Source of the DNA: Terramyces sp. JEL0728 | Taxonomy: Eukaryota; Chytridiomycota; Chytridiomycetes; Rhizophydiales; Terramycetaceae | DNA: 64,000 nucleotides | Assembly (NCBI GenBank): GCA_027603945.1 | Contig: JADIIU010000033.1 | Location: 1 to 64,000 of the forward strand | Direction of reading: 5' to 3' | Shown here: positions 1 through 10,623 of the stretch, piece by piece | Numbering within the stretch: the first letter of the stretch is position 1 | How the letters are laid out: each line of letters opens with the position of its first letter | The notes under the pieces: generated by a model | Told to the model about the DNA's origin: nothing | Seen by the model: the letters and a program-made list of their open reading frames with translations, nothing else | The model's database searches: none | Program-made: the position numbers and the translations under genes

Positions 1-65
1 CCATGCGGACAAACTTTTAAGCACCATTGGTGGCCGAATTATTTGTGTTTGAAAATTTCCCATAA

Positions 66-422
66 ATGACCACTGAAAGAACATTCACACCAGAAGAATT
101 GGCGAAATACAATGGGCTGGACTTGAATGTCCCAGTTTACTTGGCAATCAAAGGAACCGGTACCCATCACTGATTATAGTATTCGATGTTTCTTCAGCTA
201 GAGCAGACCATTACAATGAAGGAAAGGGATATGCTGTATTCGCTGGAAAGGACGCTTCAAACGCATTGGGGAAATCATCAGTAAAGCCAGAAGATTGCTA
301 CGCTGATTACTCCAAATTGACAGAAGAAGAGGTAAGCTGAATTAACAAAGATAAAAGTATTGGATAAATGGCATGCGTTTTACTTGAAGAAATATCCAGT
401 TGTTGGAAAAGTTGTTCAATAA
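66..422 (+). CDS. DAP1: MAPR-family cytochrome b5-like heme/steroid-binding protein
   Basis: The spliced protein (about 105 residues) is one cytochrome b5-like MAPR domain, as in Dap1/PGRMC1: FTPEELAKYNG near the N-terminus, LAIKGTVFDV, then YAVFAGKDAS and a C-terminal DKWHAFYLKKYPVVGK. In the family such proteins bind heme and support P450/sterol enzymes; no N-terminal membrane anchor is seen here. Two introns are needed: 160-179 (20 nt), which removes an in-frame TGA and restores GT-VFDV, and 332-350 (19 nt), which restores EEE-IKVLDKW. The stop TAA at 420-422 lies inside AATAAA (418-423). The next gene ends convergently 40 bp downstream. Family call is firm; the DAP1 symbol is by family resemblance. 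Confidence 0.88.
160..179 (+). other. 20-nt intron in the MAPR gene
   Basis: GT...TATAG, containing CTGAT as a possible branch site. Without removal the frame hits TGA at once; with removal the conserved MAPR motif KGTVFDVSSAR is restored. It is one of the clearest examples of the ultrashort intron class that runs through the window. Confidence 0.9.
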
Positions 423-423
423 A
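418..423 (+). terminator. AATAAA polyadenylation signal containing the stop codon
   Basis: The MAPR gene ends CAA TAA ATA, so the TAA stop is part of AATAAA. A clear example of the recurrent stop/polyA overlap. Confidence 0.75.
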
Positions 424-461
424 TAGAATATTGTGATGATATTTCTTGGCTCAAGACTAAT

Positions 462-3400
462 TTATTTGGAAAAGCTTTCTAAAATCTGCAATTTCTTTTC
501 CCTCCACTCTACTTGAGCCAGGTATTTCTCTTGTAATTCCTTCAAGCTGTACAACTCGATTGACGGCCGAATAATCATTTGATATAGCAAAGTTTTTGGC
601 ACCATTTGAATGAAATCTTGGATTCGCATAGACGCAATGGTAACATCTTCATCTGCCACTACACCGTGTTTGCAGTATAGGTTTGGACTGTGTGGATCGG
701 TTATGTTGAATAAATCATAGTACAAATTCTTTGTAAATTCTTGGCTGGTCAATACCTGTTGATCTGAAAATAATTTAGGAATATGAGGAAAGAATTCACC
801 TTGGAGTTCTTGGGTTTCCACCTTAACATTTGCAAAGTGTCTGTCATGGATATTCGCAAAATCGCACTCTGCATATGTCGTTTTGGAGCCCTGAACAGTT
901 TTCAAGAACGGCAGTAGTCTAGTTACTTTACAGCTCCCTTCTAGGATAAAATGTATTTCCGAATATTGGCTGCCCTGCTCGATAATTACTGTATTTTTAG
1001 TAAAGTTATATATGCGGAAAAAATTTGAATTGACCATTACCTTTAACGGATCTTCGTATCCTTTAAATAAGGATTCCGAGAGTACTTGGTAAATCCAATC
1101 TTTAAATTCTTTATCTTCGCCTCTGCCTCGGTACTTGTTAGCAAAATAATTACATTTACAAAATCGTCTTTATAAGAAATCGCTTACCTTTGTCTACCCT
1201 AAGAAAAATCGAGTTTTCAGTTGTTGCAGCAGTATATAATCTCTTTATGTCTTCAAGAACTAGACATTCGTCACCAAATATGCTTCCTGAATTCATCATA
1301 TCCAGCTATTATTAACCATAAATTGACTCTAGATTTGTATCCATCATTAATTCGGACCACCTCTACTTGCCCAGATATTACAAAATAAAAACAAGTGCCG
1401 ACATCTCCTTCTCTCATCATTATAGTTTTCTAATCAGAACAAACTTACTTTAGGATGTTCTTCCAATTTCACCGCCTGGCAGAGAAATAGCCGTTGGTTA
1501 GGCTGAAACTTTGCAAATCCCTGTATTCTAAAAGACAATAGTTTTTCCAGCACACTAACCGTTTCCGCAGATCGTTCGTATTGAGGCTCTCTCAGGAGCT
1601 GTTTAATTTGGGAAATGTAATTCTGGTTTGGAATCACAACTTGGGATTTCAGTAAATACGTCAACAAATCAGTAGGCTTTAATTGGTTTTCAGACAGTCT
1701 GTCGTAATTCTTGACTGATATTCGTTTGTACCAACTTCCGAGTTTCCGATACATGTTGTGGATATTAAACACGTAAATCCAGTTTCTTTTTGCCGAGTAG
1801 GTCAGTGGTTTGAAACTAGTTGGTTTCGTTGACATTAAAGATGGTTTTCTAGCTCTAAACTTTTCATATTTTGACAGGATCGTGTTATGAGACTCTAGGA
1901 GAGTGTTCACTTCATACTTTAGTGTTGATCTTCGAGAATTTGGTTTACTTTTCTGTTTCTGCGAAATTTCAAAAGTTTCTGAGGGGCGATCACTCTGAGT
2001 TTCAACAATCGAGCTTCTAGCAGAACTGGTTTGATCAAGCGTGCCTTTCCTGGGTCTCACTTCCCTTCTAGTGGTTGAGATTGGTTTTTGGCTCGTAGGA
2101 AACTCGTAAACGTTTTCACCGTTTTCAGTCGATCGGCATTCCGGATCAAAGGTAGTGCTTGTAGCCTCTGTGTCGTTTTGCGAGCTGTACGATTCGTTTC
2201 CATATCCTTTGCGTGTTGGTAGACTGATTGCTACATTTAGTATATATTACTTTCAATGCTCTTGTCCTTTATGCTCTCCAAAGTAGATTTTCTTCTTGGT
2301 TTTCTGATACTCTTTCCTTCACTAGTTTGCAAGTGATCAGCCTCCAACACTGCTTCTACCTTTGCTTTCAAAGAAAGAGGGTTTTCATTATTTGCTGTTG
2401 ATACTTTGGGATTCTGTTCGGCGCCAGGAGGTTCACGCGGGCTTCTATTATCTGTTTTGACACGATTTTGTTCGGTAATGGATCCCTCGCCAATACTTTT
2501 CTCTCTGTCATTCGAAATCAAAGCATTACGACCCCCGGAAATCTTTCTAATGCTCTTATCTGATAAAGATGGCAATTGTACTTTTGAATCGGATGGCAAT
2601 TCCTGGCACTTTTGAAATGGTTTCCAATTTTTACCATTTTCGATGTTGTCAATTGGATAGTTGTATTTTTTTGTAATAGACGGCAGTTCCTGGTCTGTTC
2701 TGCATTGATTATTTTGTAGCAGAGGCTCTTCATGTAGTCGCTGCGGTTGTTTTGGACTATTAGGGTCAGCTGGAATCGCGTTTCTGATACTTTTGTTGCT
2801 GTTTGCTCTACTTCTTGGCGAAAATGGGCAGACAGTGTCTTGGGAAGCTATCTCTCGTTCTTTGAAGACCGCCTTACGATTCGCTGCAACCGTAGGTGAT
2901 TTCTGCTTTGGCTGCTGATTCAAATCCGATGCGTTCTTTTTGGAAAAGACACCCTGATCTAGTTCATTCATAGTCACTTTCGTTGGCTTTCCGGATTGTT
3001 GAGTAATGTTCTAATATAAACAATGATGGAATTAAATTACTAACAAAGAATCCAATTTGGTATAAATATTTATTTCAAAAAGTGAGCTCCTCTACGACAG
3101 GCATCATACCTTATCCATGGATTCATACAGGGATCTATCACTTTTCAGGGTATTGGTGCTGTACAATGGAGATTTCGCGTATCCGTCAATTTCATTGACG
3201 TTTTCCAAGATTACAAAAGAATTATGCGGATTTGATCTAGAAGACTGAGATATAGTCACAATGTCTTTTTCTAATTTGACCGAATGCGATCTTGTCTTGG
3301 GGTTTATTTCCGCTGAACCCGCCTTTAGTATTTCGGAGCGTACTCGACCTCTGCTGACTAATACTTGAGTTTGGTTCAATGCAGGAACACTCGCGTTGGA

Positions 3401-3706
3401 AACAGAGTGGCCGCGAGCTAGGGATTTCGACAGCTCTTTGATACTTGCTTTTCTATGTTTTTGAGGGTTTTCGTTTTCCGAATTGAATTCCCGCTGGATA
3501 TCTTTCTCGTGCTTTCCAATTTCTTCCAACACGCTGGTGCTCTTGAGGGTATCCATGCTGCTATGACTGTCAGGTACGTTTCCCACGCAGCTAGGAATAC
3601 TTGAGAGATACGAAAATTTCCTGTCAGATTTTGGTGGTGACTGGTGAACATTTACTCTTATCCTATCTGTCTTTCGGTCAATGAATGGAGATTTATACCC
3701 TGACAT
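462..3706 (-). CDS. double cyclic-nucleotide-binding-domain protein, CNBD2-like (copy 1)
   Basis: Long protein with a Ser/Lys-rich, low-complexity N-terminal half, a helical segment (KRNWIYVFNIHNMYRKLG), then two CNB folds. CNB1 begins KTIMMREGDVGTCFYFVISG and continues after a 22-nt intron into SGSIFGDE; CNB2 is in the last exon (VIIEQGSQYSEIHFILEG). The layout resembles CNBD2, a cyclic-nucleotide-binding protein linked to sperm/flagella in animals. Several introns are short (20 nt near 2245, 19 nt near 1440, 22 nt near 1305); one of about 61 nt precedes the last exon and one of about 96 nt would join the 3104-3706 exon. That last junction is the weakest: the 5' exon could instead be a separate gene, leaving a start at 2977. 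The stop lies in AAATAAA. Close paralog at 4949-6874. Confidence 0.7.
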
Positions 3707-3856
3707 ATTTTCGGCTCTGCTTTTTGCGAAAAATAGCAAAGCAATTTAACCATATTTGTAAAGGAGATATGACGTCAAAACCCGAAGCATTCCCTTCATT
3801 AGAACTAGTGATTGGATAGAGCAAAACCATCAGCTACGACGAGCTATACTAATAAT

Positions 3857-4045
3857 TTATTGAGCAAATGTAACAGTAAATTTGGATGCATCAAAAAATT
3901 CCAGATTATGTTTTGGGAGTTTGCTGTAGTCAATCAGCCCACCGTCACTAGAGGGAGCATCACAAATCTGCATTTTGGTGTCAATTACTTGTGAGATTAT
4001 CCTGTTTAATTTGCCTTACCATCTTATCGTAGATATCCAGATCAT
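3857..4045 (-). CDS. possible small spliced gene, unknown
   Basis: Two putative short introns (18 and 21 nt) would join a frame from ATG 4045 to CAATAAA at 3857, giving about 49 residues. The end of the frame overlaps AATAAA as in most genes here, but there is no recognisable domain and the splice sites are chosen only to keep the frame open. The stretch could equally be the upstream region of the plus-strand gene at 4086. Confidence 0.22.
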
Positions 4046-4085
4046 TTCTTGCTGGAAAAACTTTTTTTAATTTTTTCCGCTGAGA

Positions 4086-4538
4086 ATGGAAATACAATGG
4101 AGCAATTACCCTAAAGAGAGAAATTACGACTGGTGGAATATTGGCTTATTGGAGAGAAAGACACAGCCAAGATGGAAAGTAGGAAGCCAATCTTGGATAT
4201 CAACAACTCTAGACAAAAAGCACATTCAGAATCAATTCAAATTTCAAATCAATAAGCTTGGATATCCATTTGCACCTCATAATAATCAACTCACCTCATC
4301 GCCAACCTCAACTTTATGGCTGAGCCAGAATACCAGTCGTATACCTCTTACAAAATTGGATTTATACACGAATTACCCTTTTCAACTGGTGCATCAACCG
4401 CAAAAGCTAACCGAGATGCAAGTAGCAGTCGCCAGGCAACAAAAACTAGCCCGGAAACCAAGCGGAAGAATCTCCAAACGTAAAAGCACCTGCAGTTTGC
4501 TCCGTGAATTCAAAGCGCAAAACAGTAAGGAAATGTAA
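4086..4538 (+). CDS. hypothetical basic protein, 150 aa
   Basis: Intact frame with ATG at 4086 and a TAATAAA stop. The protein is rich in Trp and basic residues: NYDWWNIGLLERKTQPRWKV near the N-terminus and a Lys/Arg-rich C-terminus (KLARKPSGRISKRKS). There is no signal peptide or membrane segment and I do not recognise a family. The short Trp-containing repeats spaced along a basic chain recall microtubule inner or axonemal small proteins, but that is only an impression. It lies between the two CNB paralogs. Confidence 0.6.
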   Translation: MEIQWSNYPKERNYDWWNIGLLERKTQPRWKVGSQSWISTTLDKKHIQNQFKFQINKLGYPFAPHNNQLTSSPTSTLWLSQNTSRIPLTKLDLYTNYPFQLVHQPQKLTEMQVAVARQQKLARKPSGRISKRKSTCSLLREFKAQNSKEM

Positions 4539-4546
4539 TAAATTTA

Positions 4547-4764
4547 TCATGTAATTCCTTTTGTTTCGAAAGCAGTGACCAGAATTATTGATGGGGTTGA
4601 CACTGCAATGTTGTGGATAGTAAGGTGCAAGTTTAACCTTGCAGTTTGGAATCAGGTGAAGCACGTACAATCCGGTCAGCAGCACACCAATTTCGAACGG
4701 TATCTGAAAAAGTACACTTTACGTAATTTCAGATAAACATCGGAAAACCCCATTTCTTGCCCAT
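4547..4764 (-). CDS. possible small gene, unknown
   Basis: ATG at 4764 (MGKKWGFP...) follows TATAATAAAG by a few bases, and a frame after one or two possible introns can end in TGATAAA at 4547. An alternative splice gives a hydrophobic segment (IGVLLTGLYVLHLIPNC). The two readings are incompatible and neither matches a family I know, so the structure is unresolved. Confidence 0.25.
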
Positions 4765-4948
4765 CTTTATTATAGCTGGAAATCCGGCTTTTCTAGAATC
4801 TATACTTTAAATCTTTACGGAATCACTTGCTAATTGTCGCTTTGCATGCTAAATGCTCTTTTTGTTTTATTTTCAAAGTCAAGTCCTATGATAGAATAAG
4901 TTGGACAATGGAATATTTACTATTTTTTATTTCTCCGATAACTCTATT

Positions 4949-6874
4949 CTAGTGACTGTTTTCAGCCAAATATTTATCTTGCAGCACAGCCAAATCCTGC
5001 AGAAAAACATTGTTGTTCATGGACATTTTGTATAACAACGGTTCTGGTATCATTTGCAAAAAATCTTGGATACATATAGAAGCAATGCGACACTTTCCTT
5101 TTGCTACTAGCCCTGTGTTGTGATAGTTATGCGAATCTTTAAATTCCATGGAGTTAAATAGGTCGTAATACCGCTCCTTTCTGAAATTTGATTCGTTTGA
5201 ATTTTCTCCAATTTTAGGAATATTTGGAAAAAACGTTCCTGGTTGCAACTCAAGGATATCTACGGTGACTACTATATAGTTTGGATTGCTCTTGTAGTCA
5301 AATCCACACGGCTCTAGTACTTTTAAATGTTCGTTTCGCAGAAAAGGCAACTCGCGAGTGACTGTGCATTCTCCTTTTACAATAAATAACAGCTCGGTAA
5401 TTTCGGCATGTTCAGCTACAATTTTAGTATTCGTAAAGTTGCGCGACTGAAAACTGTTACTATTTACCATCAGCTGTAATGCTTGCTCGTAACCTTTGAA
5501 CACTGTTTCGGATAGTGTTTTATAAATCAACTGTTTCTCTTCCTGTGCTTCCTCTGTTGGCAAATACTGCATTAACTCATGTTACTCTTAAAAAATCCTC
5601 TTTGATTAAATTCCAATTACCTTTTTCAATCTTGATCAGGAGAGACTTTTCAGTCGTTGCTGCACAATATAATCTTTTTGATACGTCGGAAAACAAGCAT
5701 TCGTTTCCAAATATGTCGCAGGAATTCAGCAGGTACAGCTACATTAACTGCAAGTACCCTAAATTTGTGGCTTTCGCTAATGCGAACTATTTCAACCTGT
5801 CCGGAAATGATAATGTAAATACAGGTGCCTACCCCACCTTCTTTCATTAAAATAGTTTTCTGCTTTAATTCAGTTTACCTTTGGAAAGGATTCTAGCGAC
5901 ATTATATTGCATAAATATAATCTTTGGTGCATTGGGTACTTTGCGAACCCGTCTACTTTTTGATACAGCAAATTCTGCAACACAATGAGATTCTCATGTC
6001 TTCGCTTGTATTGAGGCTCCACCAGAAACTGCTTCACTTGGTTACTTAGCATTTGATTTGATATTAGCGTGTGGATGTGGGCAATGGTCACCATTTCGCT
6101 ATCTACAGATGGCAATGCTGAAATTACGTCACTCAGTGATTTGGATATCTTTCTATAGAACTTTGACACTTTGCGCAATAGTTGATAATAATATAGTAAT
6201 TGCATCCACTTTCTTTTGGAAAATCTTGACAGCTCTTTGGCTTCGATGATCCGTGAAAGATTAGGTGTTACTTTAATACCTGCTGATTTTCCATTTTTTT
6301 GTACAATAGTAGGAAATTTAGTATTTACAGACTTTTCAGGCTTATCTAAGGATTGTCTTTTGTATTCCCATCCGCCTTGTGAACTGCTTGAGGGTTTGGA
6401 AATATCTACAGTCGCCGCGGCTATTGGATATTTTAGTAATGAATTTGCGCTCTTGGCTTGCTTCATATTTGGTAAATTTAATTTCGAATCAGAGAGAATC
6501 TCGCGCTCTGTTTTGGTCTGGTTACTCCGCTCGATTGTATCATTTGAAAGGTGTTTTGGTTTTTTGAAGGGTCGTGGTTTCGTTTTTGCAGAAGCAAGGT
6601 ACGATTGAGCAAATTGATCCATTTTATCCAGCTGTGCTTCAATATCAATGTTGCGTCTATTGGTAGGGCTGATTGTCAAAGATCCCATCGTACTCTTACT
6701 GCCCATGGCATCAGCGCTCTTTTTCGGGGATTCAGAATATATTGTATCTTGTGATCCGAAATCACCATCCTCAATCGTAATTTTAATTTTTGAGATATCG
6801 CGCAGCTTTCGTGGGGTTTTGGTTGGTTGAGTTTGGCCAGACTCTGGTAAATTGGATTTGACAAATGCTTTCAT
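4949..6874 (-). CDS. double cyclic-nuc­leotide-binding-domain protein, CNBD2-like (copy 2)
   Basis: Paralog of the gene at 462-3706. The start MKAFVKSNLPESG is an ATG at 6874. The disordered N-terminal region shares SQDT..SP with copy 1; then come a helical block (KRKWMQLLYYYQLLRKV), a linker (KQFLVEPQYKRRHENLIVLQ), CNB1 (KTILMKEGGVGTCIYIIISG, then CDIFGNECLF after a 19-nt intron) and CNB2 in the last exon (ITELLFIVKGECTVTRELPF). Three introns: about 19 nt (after SLESFPK; 16 or 19 nt both keep the frame), 19 nt (after SHKFR), and a longer one of about 60 nt before the last exon. Positions match copy 1. Neither CNB1 nor CNB2 shows a clear canonical phosphate-binding cassette, so ligand binding is uncertain. 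Confidence 0.8.
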
Positions 6875-7121
6875 GGATGTATTAATACTACTATTGGTAG
6901 AGAGTAGAGAAAGTTACCGCAAGAAATAAAAGGTAATATGTGGATTTTATGACAATGAACGAGAGCACAATGGGATATCAGCTTTGTCAGCGCTGGATAT
7001 TCACCAATTTATTAGATTTACCGCAAAGCAGTCCCATCTGCATTTGTACTTTAGAATTTAACGGTAAATCATATTTCAAACATGCTTCCCAATAATGGTT
7101 TATTTTCACAAAACTCACTCG

Positions 7122-8330
7122 CTACTTCCTATCTCGCTTGAGCGATGTGGATCTATTCATTGTCTTTGGTCTATTTTGGATCTTTTTATCAACTAAAAAC
7201 TCCAACTCGTCTGGCAACACTGGTGATAGAAATCGAATGTAATCTCTTTCCGGTATCTTTTGGGCTGCCCGCACTTCATCATGATCAAAAGTTACTGTTT
7301 CTTGCCGTTGGTGATTGGTTGAGAGGTAGTTATGCAAGAAAATCAGCCTGTTGGCTCTATCAGGGTTTTCAAAGTACTGTGTCAACGAAAATTACTTTAT
7401 CCCGGATATTAGTTATTTTCTCTGTAGAGTCGACAAACGCTTTTGGCTGATACAAGTTGTCTGCAATCTTTTCCAGCTTTTCTTTGTACTCTGTTCCGTA
7501 GCTGAGATATACTTTTTGTCTGAATGGAATGAATGGAGGATGCGGAACCTTTTTAGTCTGACCTTACAGCTTGGACTTTCAGCACATTTTCGTTTGGCTC
7601 GCAATCTTCAGGAAACGGATTTAAGCGCGGAAATAGCGAGTATTGGATCAATTCTTCTGCGGTGTAATCTTCATCATACAGCAGTCATTAGTCGAGAAAT
7701 ACTTGAGGAGAAGCTCCATATCCCAAGGCTCCATAATTAAATGTAATTTCCAATCCAATTTGTCCGACAATTGTCTTTTGACCATTAATCGCGTATTCTG
7801 CAGAGGAGGGTGATCCCTAGGTCAACAATAGTTACTCTAATAATGTCATGAATATGAAACAGGGTTCCTCCAATCCAATATTCAGAGTTATTTGGCCCAA
7901 TGCCAATCACATCTACACGCACCAGATTGAACGGATGTGTCCGCAATGCAACTACCTAAATGAGCACAGTAATACATTAAGCGGGAAATGCTTGACTTGG
8001 TTAAAGTGTGCTGATCCATCCACGTTCCTTACAATTGTTGTTCTCGCAGTCCAGTTTCTCACGATTATCGAACAGTATATCGAATGATATTGAATCGTCT
8101 GCGTAGTGAGATTAACTGGATTAAGAAGGAGTACCTTTAGCTAATGATAATTCCTTGATTTTCATTCCTAAAACACCTTGAACTGATTTTTTCTCTAGCA
8201 CTTCCAAATTCCGCTGAATTGTGAGGTTGCGATCAGCAAATATGTGCGAATCTTCTTCTTCCACTAGTTTGACTTGTTCTTTGGCTGCCGGGAGTAAAGA
8301 GTCCCATAGATTACTCTTTCTTCGTCTCAT
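7122..8330 (-). CDS. C2-domain protein with conserved C-terminal extension
   Basis: Starts MRRRKSNLWDSLLP at 8330. A C2 beta-sandwich runs from GVLGMKIKELSLAK through SIYCSIIVRNWTARTT, VVALRTHPFNLVRVDVIG and the closing strand TIVGQIGLEITFNYG. It then has a C-terminal region (YSLFPRLNPFPEDCEPN, VYLSYGTEYKEKL, YFENPDRANRL) and a basic end. Five introns of 19-20 nt are needed, for example after ELSLAK and HFPLN. One junction near 7660-7700, between YGASPQ and DYTAEEL, cannot be joined in frame with a GT-AG intron I can find, so a sequencing error, non-canonical splice or lesion is possible. The canonical Asp calcium ligands are not evident. Multi-C2 proteins with such tails include ciliary/sperm proteins, but the exact family is not clear. 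Confidence 0.65.
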
Positions 8331-8440
8331 TTTACGCGTAAATATTTATTGCGAGTAAAGTACCTTCACTATTCCAAGAATATAAAAATGGTTGGACAGA
8401 TTAGTTCCTTTATTCAAATATAATTTCATCCTCGCCAGAG

Positions 8441-9668
8441 TTAATCAATCTTGACTGGTAGCGGGAAGGGATCCTTGTTTGAGAGCACAATAGTCTTTTT
8501 TTCAAACGAAACATATCCTTTCATCAACCCCATGTCTATCAAGTTCACTATGAAGCAATACACTTCATCGTCTTCTACTGTCCTTTCCAGCGCGACACTA
8601 ATGCCATGACTGAGAGCATCCACAGTAAGTCTATTGGATTTATCCAAAAACAGCCAAATCTTTCTAAACAACTGTCGCACAACCAACAGCCTACACCTCT
8701 CCACAATCAAAAAGACATTCAGATCCACCAGTTTTTTCAATGATTTCTTCAGCAACAAATCAAACTCCTTTAGATTGCCAGACTTGATTGCTTTAATGAT
8801 TGGTATATAAATTTCCAATTGGTCTGGAATGTCAAACTTTGGGAATGAGCCAAGGAGGATCTGAATTGGTATCAGATACTGCAAAATCCTCGTGATATTT
8901 GCATCTTTAAGCTTAGGGCAGGAAAAGGTAAGTTGGAGAGAATACCTAGAGTTAAAGAAGAGTACGTCAAGTCCAACGATGATTGGGAGTATTTTTCATC
9001 ATAAAAAGCCAATATCCCTGTGTAATACTTGAATGTAGCTTGATCACTCTTTGGATATTGTTCCAGCGGCGGTAAATCTGCAGCGCCTATTGATTTTAAT
9101 ATATTCGCGCATAGATTAATTGAAGATATTTTGAAGTAGGTCTTGAACAGCAGATTGACTATATAGTACACCCCCCATTTTCTGGACTCTTGTGGGCTAG
9201 AAAATCTATCTGTTGCACATATGCTGAATGCCTTGTTCATTGTTCTCGTATGCTCTTCCATTACGTTTGCTCCTTTCAATTCGGCCCTCCAACTAGAGTC
9301 GTATAGTTCTCTATTTACTGTAAAAATAACTGGCAAGCACCATCTAGTCATTGAAGTTACGATGGCGTGTAGATTAATTGCAACTGCATTTTGTAGTGTC
9401 GCTATGGTCTTGAAATCTTCATCCAAATTGGAAATTACCTGCAGGTGGTGAAATACCACTTCATTCCAAGGTCCAGGTATCCTGATCCCGACATATCTCT
9501 GCAAATTATCAATCTAGATTAACAACAAACTACTTTTTTGATGGTTGGAGGAAATTTTATGGCTTTAGTTGAATCATTGATTGATAAGAGCGATCCCAGC
9601 ACATCTCCATCTTCGTTTGTAATTGCATCCTTTACTTTCTGGAGAAATAAATCCAATTTGCTTGACAT
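8441..9668 (-). CDS. PCID2: PCI-domain protein PCID2/Thp1 (TREX-2 mRNA export)
   Basis: About 395 residues: MSSKLDLFLQKVKDAI start at 9668, helical repeats (YYIVNLLFKTYFKISSINLC), and a C-terminal PCI winged-helix region (ILQYLIPIQILLGSFP, LKEFDLLLKK, VECFIVNLIDMGLMKGYVS-like end). In the family Thp1/PCID2 is the TREX-2 subunit that couples transcription with mRNA export. Two introns restore it: 20 nt after PTIKK (giving IDNLQRYVG) and 41 nt after YSSLTL (giving DANITRILQYL); without them both junctions frameshift. Strong family match. Confidence 0.88.
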
Positions 9669-9824
9669 TTTTTGGAGATTTCAAAGAAATTTCAAAGTAC
9701 CAATTTCTGCAAAGTTCGATTAGCCTCAGATTGTGCCAATCGTTATATAAACAGATTATCTAAAGATCAGATTCATCTCGCATTTTAGTCTAGGCTTTGT
9801 TGGAACACATTTAGCGAAATCTCT

Positions 9825-10391
9825 TTATTCAAATTCATAATAATATTGGAGAGCATCCACGTATTCGTCGCACCCTTCCAACCTGCCCGCTTTAGGCACT
9901 CGTCCAATGACTTTAAACCCAAAGCTGTCCCATACTTTGACTGAGCCAATATTGTTTTCAAATACCAAATTAAACATGGATGCTTTGTATCCTAAGGCTG
10001 GTGCAATCTTCAGAAATGCTTTACACATCACTTTGGCCACGCCTAATCCCCTAGTGTCTGGCTCCACAATAAATCCTCCGTTGCAGATATGAGAACACCT
10101 TCCAGGAAAGTTTGGCTTCACGTAAAACGCACCCAATACTCTATCGCCATTGATGCAAACAAATCCTGGAGAAAAATATTGTATGAATTGGTCTCTATCC
10201 AGCTCTTCTTCAAATGGATACGTTTTCCCTTCTCTAATTATTGCATTTAAAAGAGCGTGCAGTTGATCAATATGCTGCGGCAGTATCTGGATAATCTCAA
10301 CCTGGTCTTTGGTTTTCAATGTATCCGTAACTGGAAATAAGTGATCTATGGTGCTCAATTGCTGCTTAATTTTTCCATAAGCCGAGGACAT
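9825..10391 (-). CDS. GNAT-family N-acetyltransferase
   Basis: About 188 residues from ATG 10391 (MSSAYGKIKQQL); upstream codons are open but lack an ATG. The GNAT core is visible: VLGAFYVKPNFPGRCSHICN (beta4), GFIVEPDTRGLGVAKVMCK with the acetyl-CoA R/QxxGxG/A-like loop RGLGVA, then NLVFENNIGSVKVWDSFGF (beta5-alpha4). Substrate unknown; the pattern resembles fungal L-amino-acid-analog or small-molecule acetyltransferases. The stop is inside GAATAAA. No intron. Confidence 0.85.
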   Translation of the reverse strand: MSSAYGKIKQQLSTIDHLFPVTDTLKTKDQVEIIQILPQHIDQLHALLNAIIREGKTYPFEEELDRDQFIQYFSPGFVCINGDRVLGAFYVKPNFPGRCSHICNGGFIVEPDTRGLGVAKVMCKAFLKIAPALGYKASMFNLVFENNIGSVKVWDSFGFKVIGRVPKAGRLEGCDEYVDALQYYYEFE

Positions 10392-10623
10392 TGAGTTTTG
10401 GGGAAAGTTGAAAATGGCTCCCAACTCCAAGTAGATGGCCAGGAAAGTACAACCAGCATGTTGGCAACTCTCGCTGTTCGATCCGCGATTGAATTTTAAG
10501 TGGTTAAATAGCTATATATAACTGCAGCGATATGTGGTCCCAGTTTCAGAGCATGTTCAGGTGTGGTAATGTGGCGCTTGTTGAGCTGAAGTTGGAACAA
10601 ATTAATCTCAAACGAAAATCTCG

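Noticed and set aside
160..350. Alternative explanation of the tiny gaps as sequencing indels or programmed frameshifts
   Set aside because: The gaps nearly always begin GT and end AG, have a branch-like motif and cluster at 19-22 nt in dozens of genes; random errors would not.
6949..7095. Plus-strand 48-codon frame (MTMNESTMGYQLCQ...) between the CNB and C2 genes, ending CAATAA
   Set aside because: Only one weak feature (the stop context); no TATA spacing, domain or codon bias.
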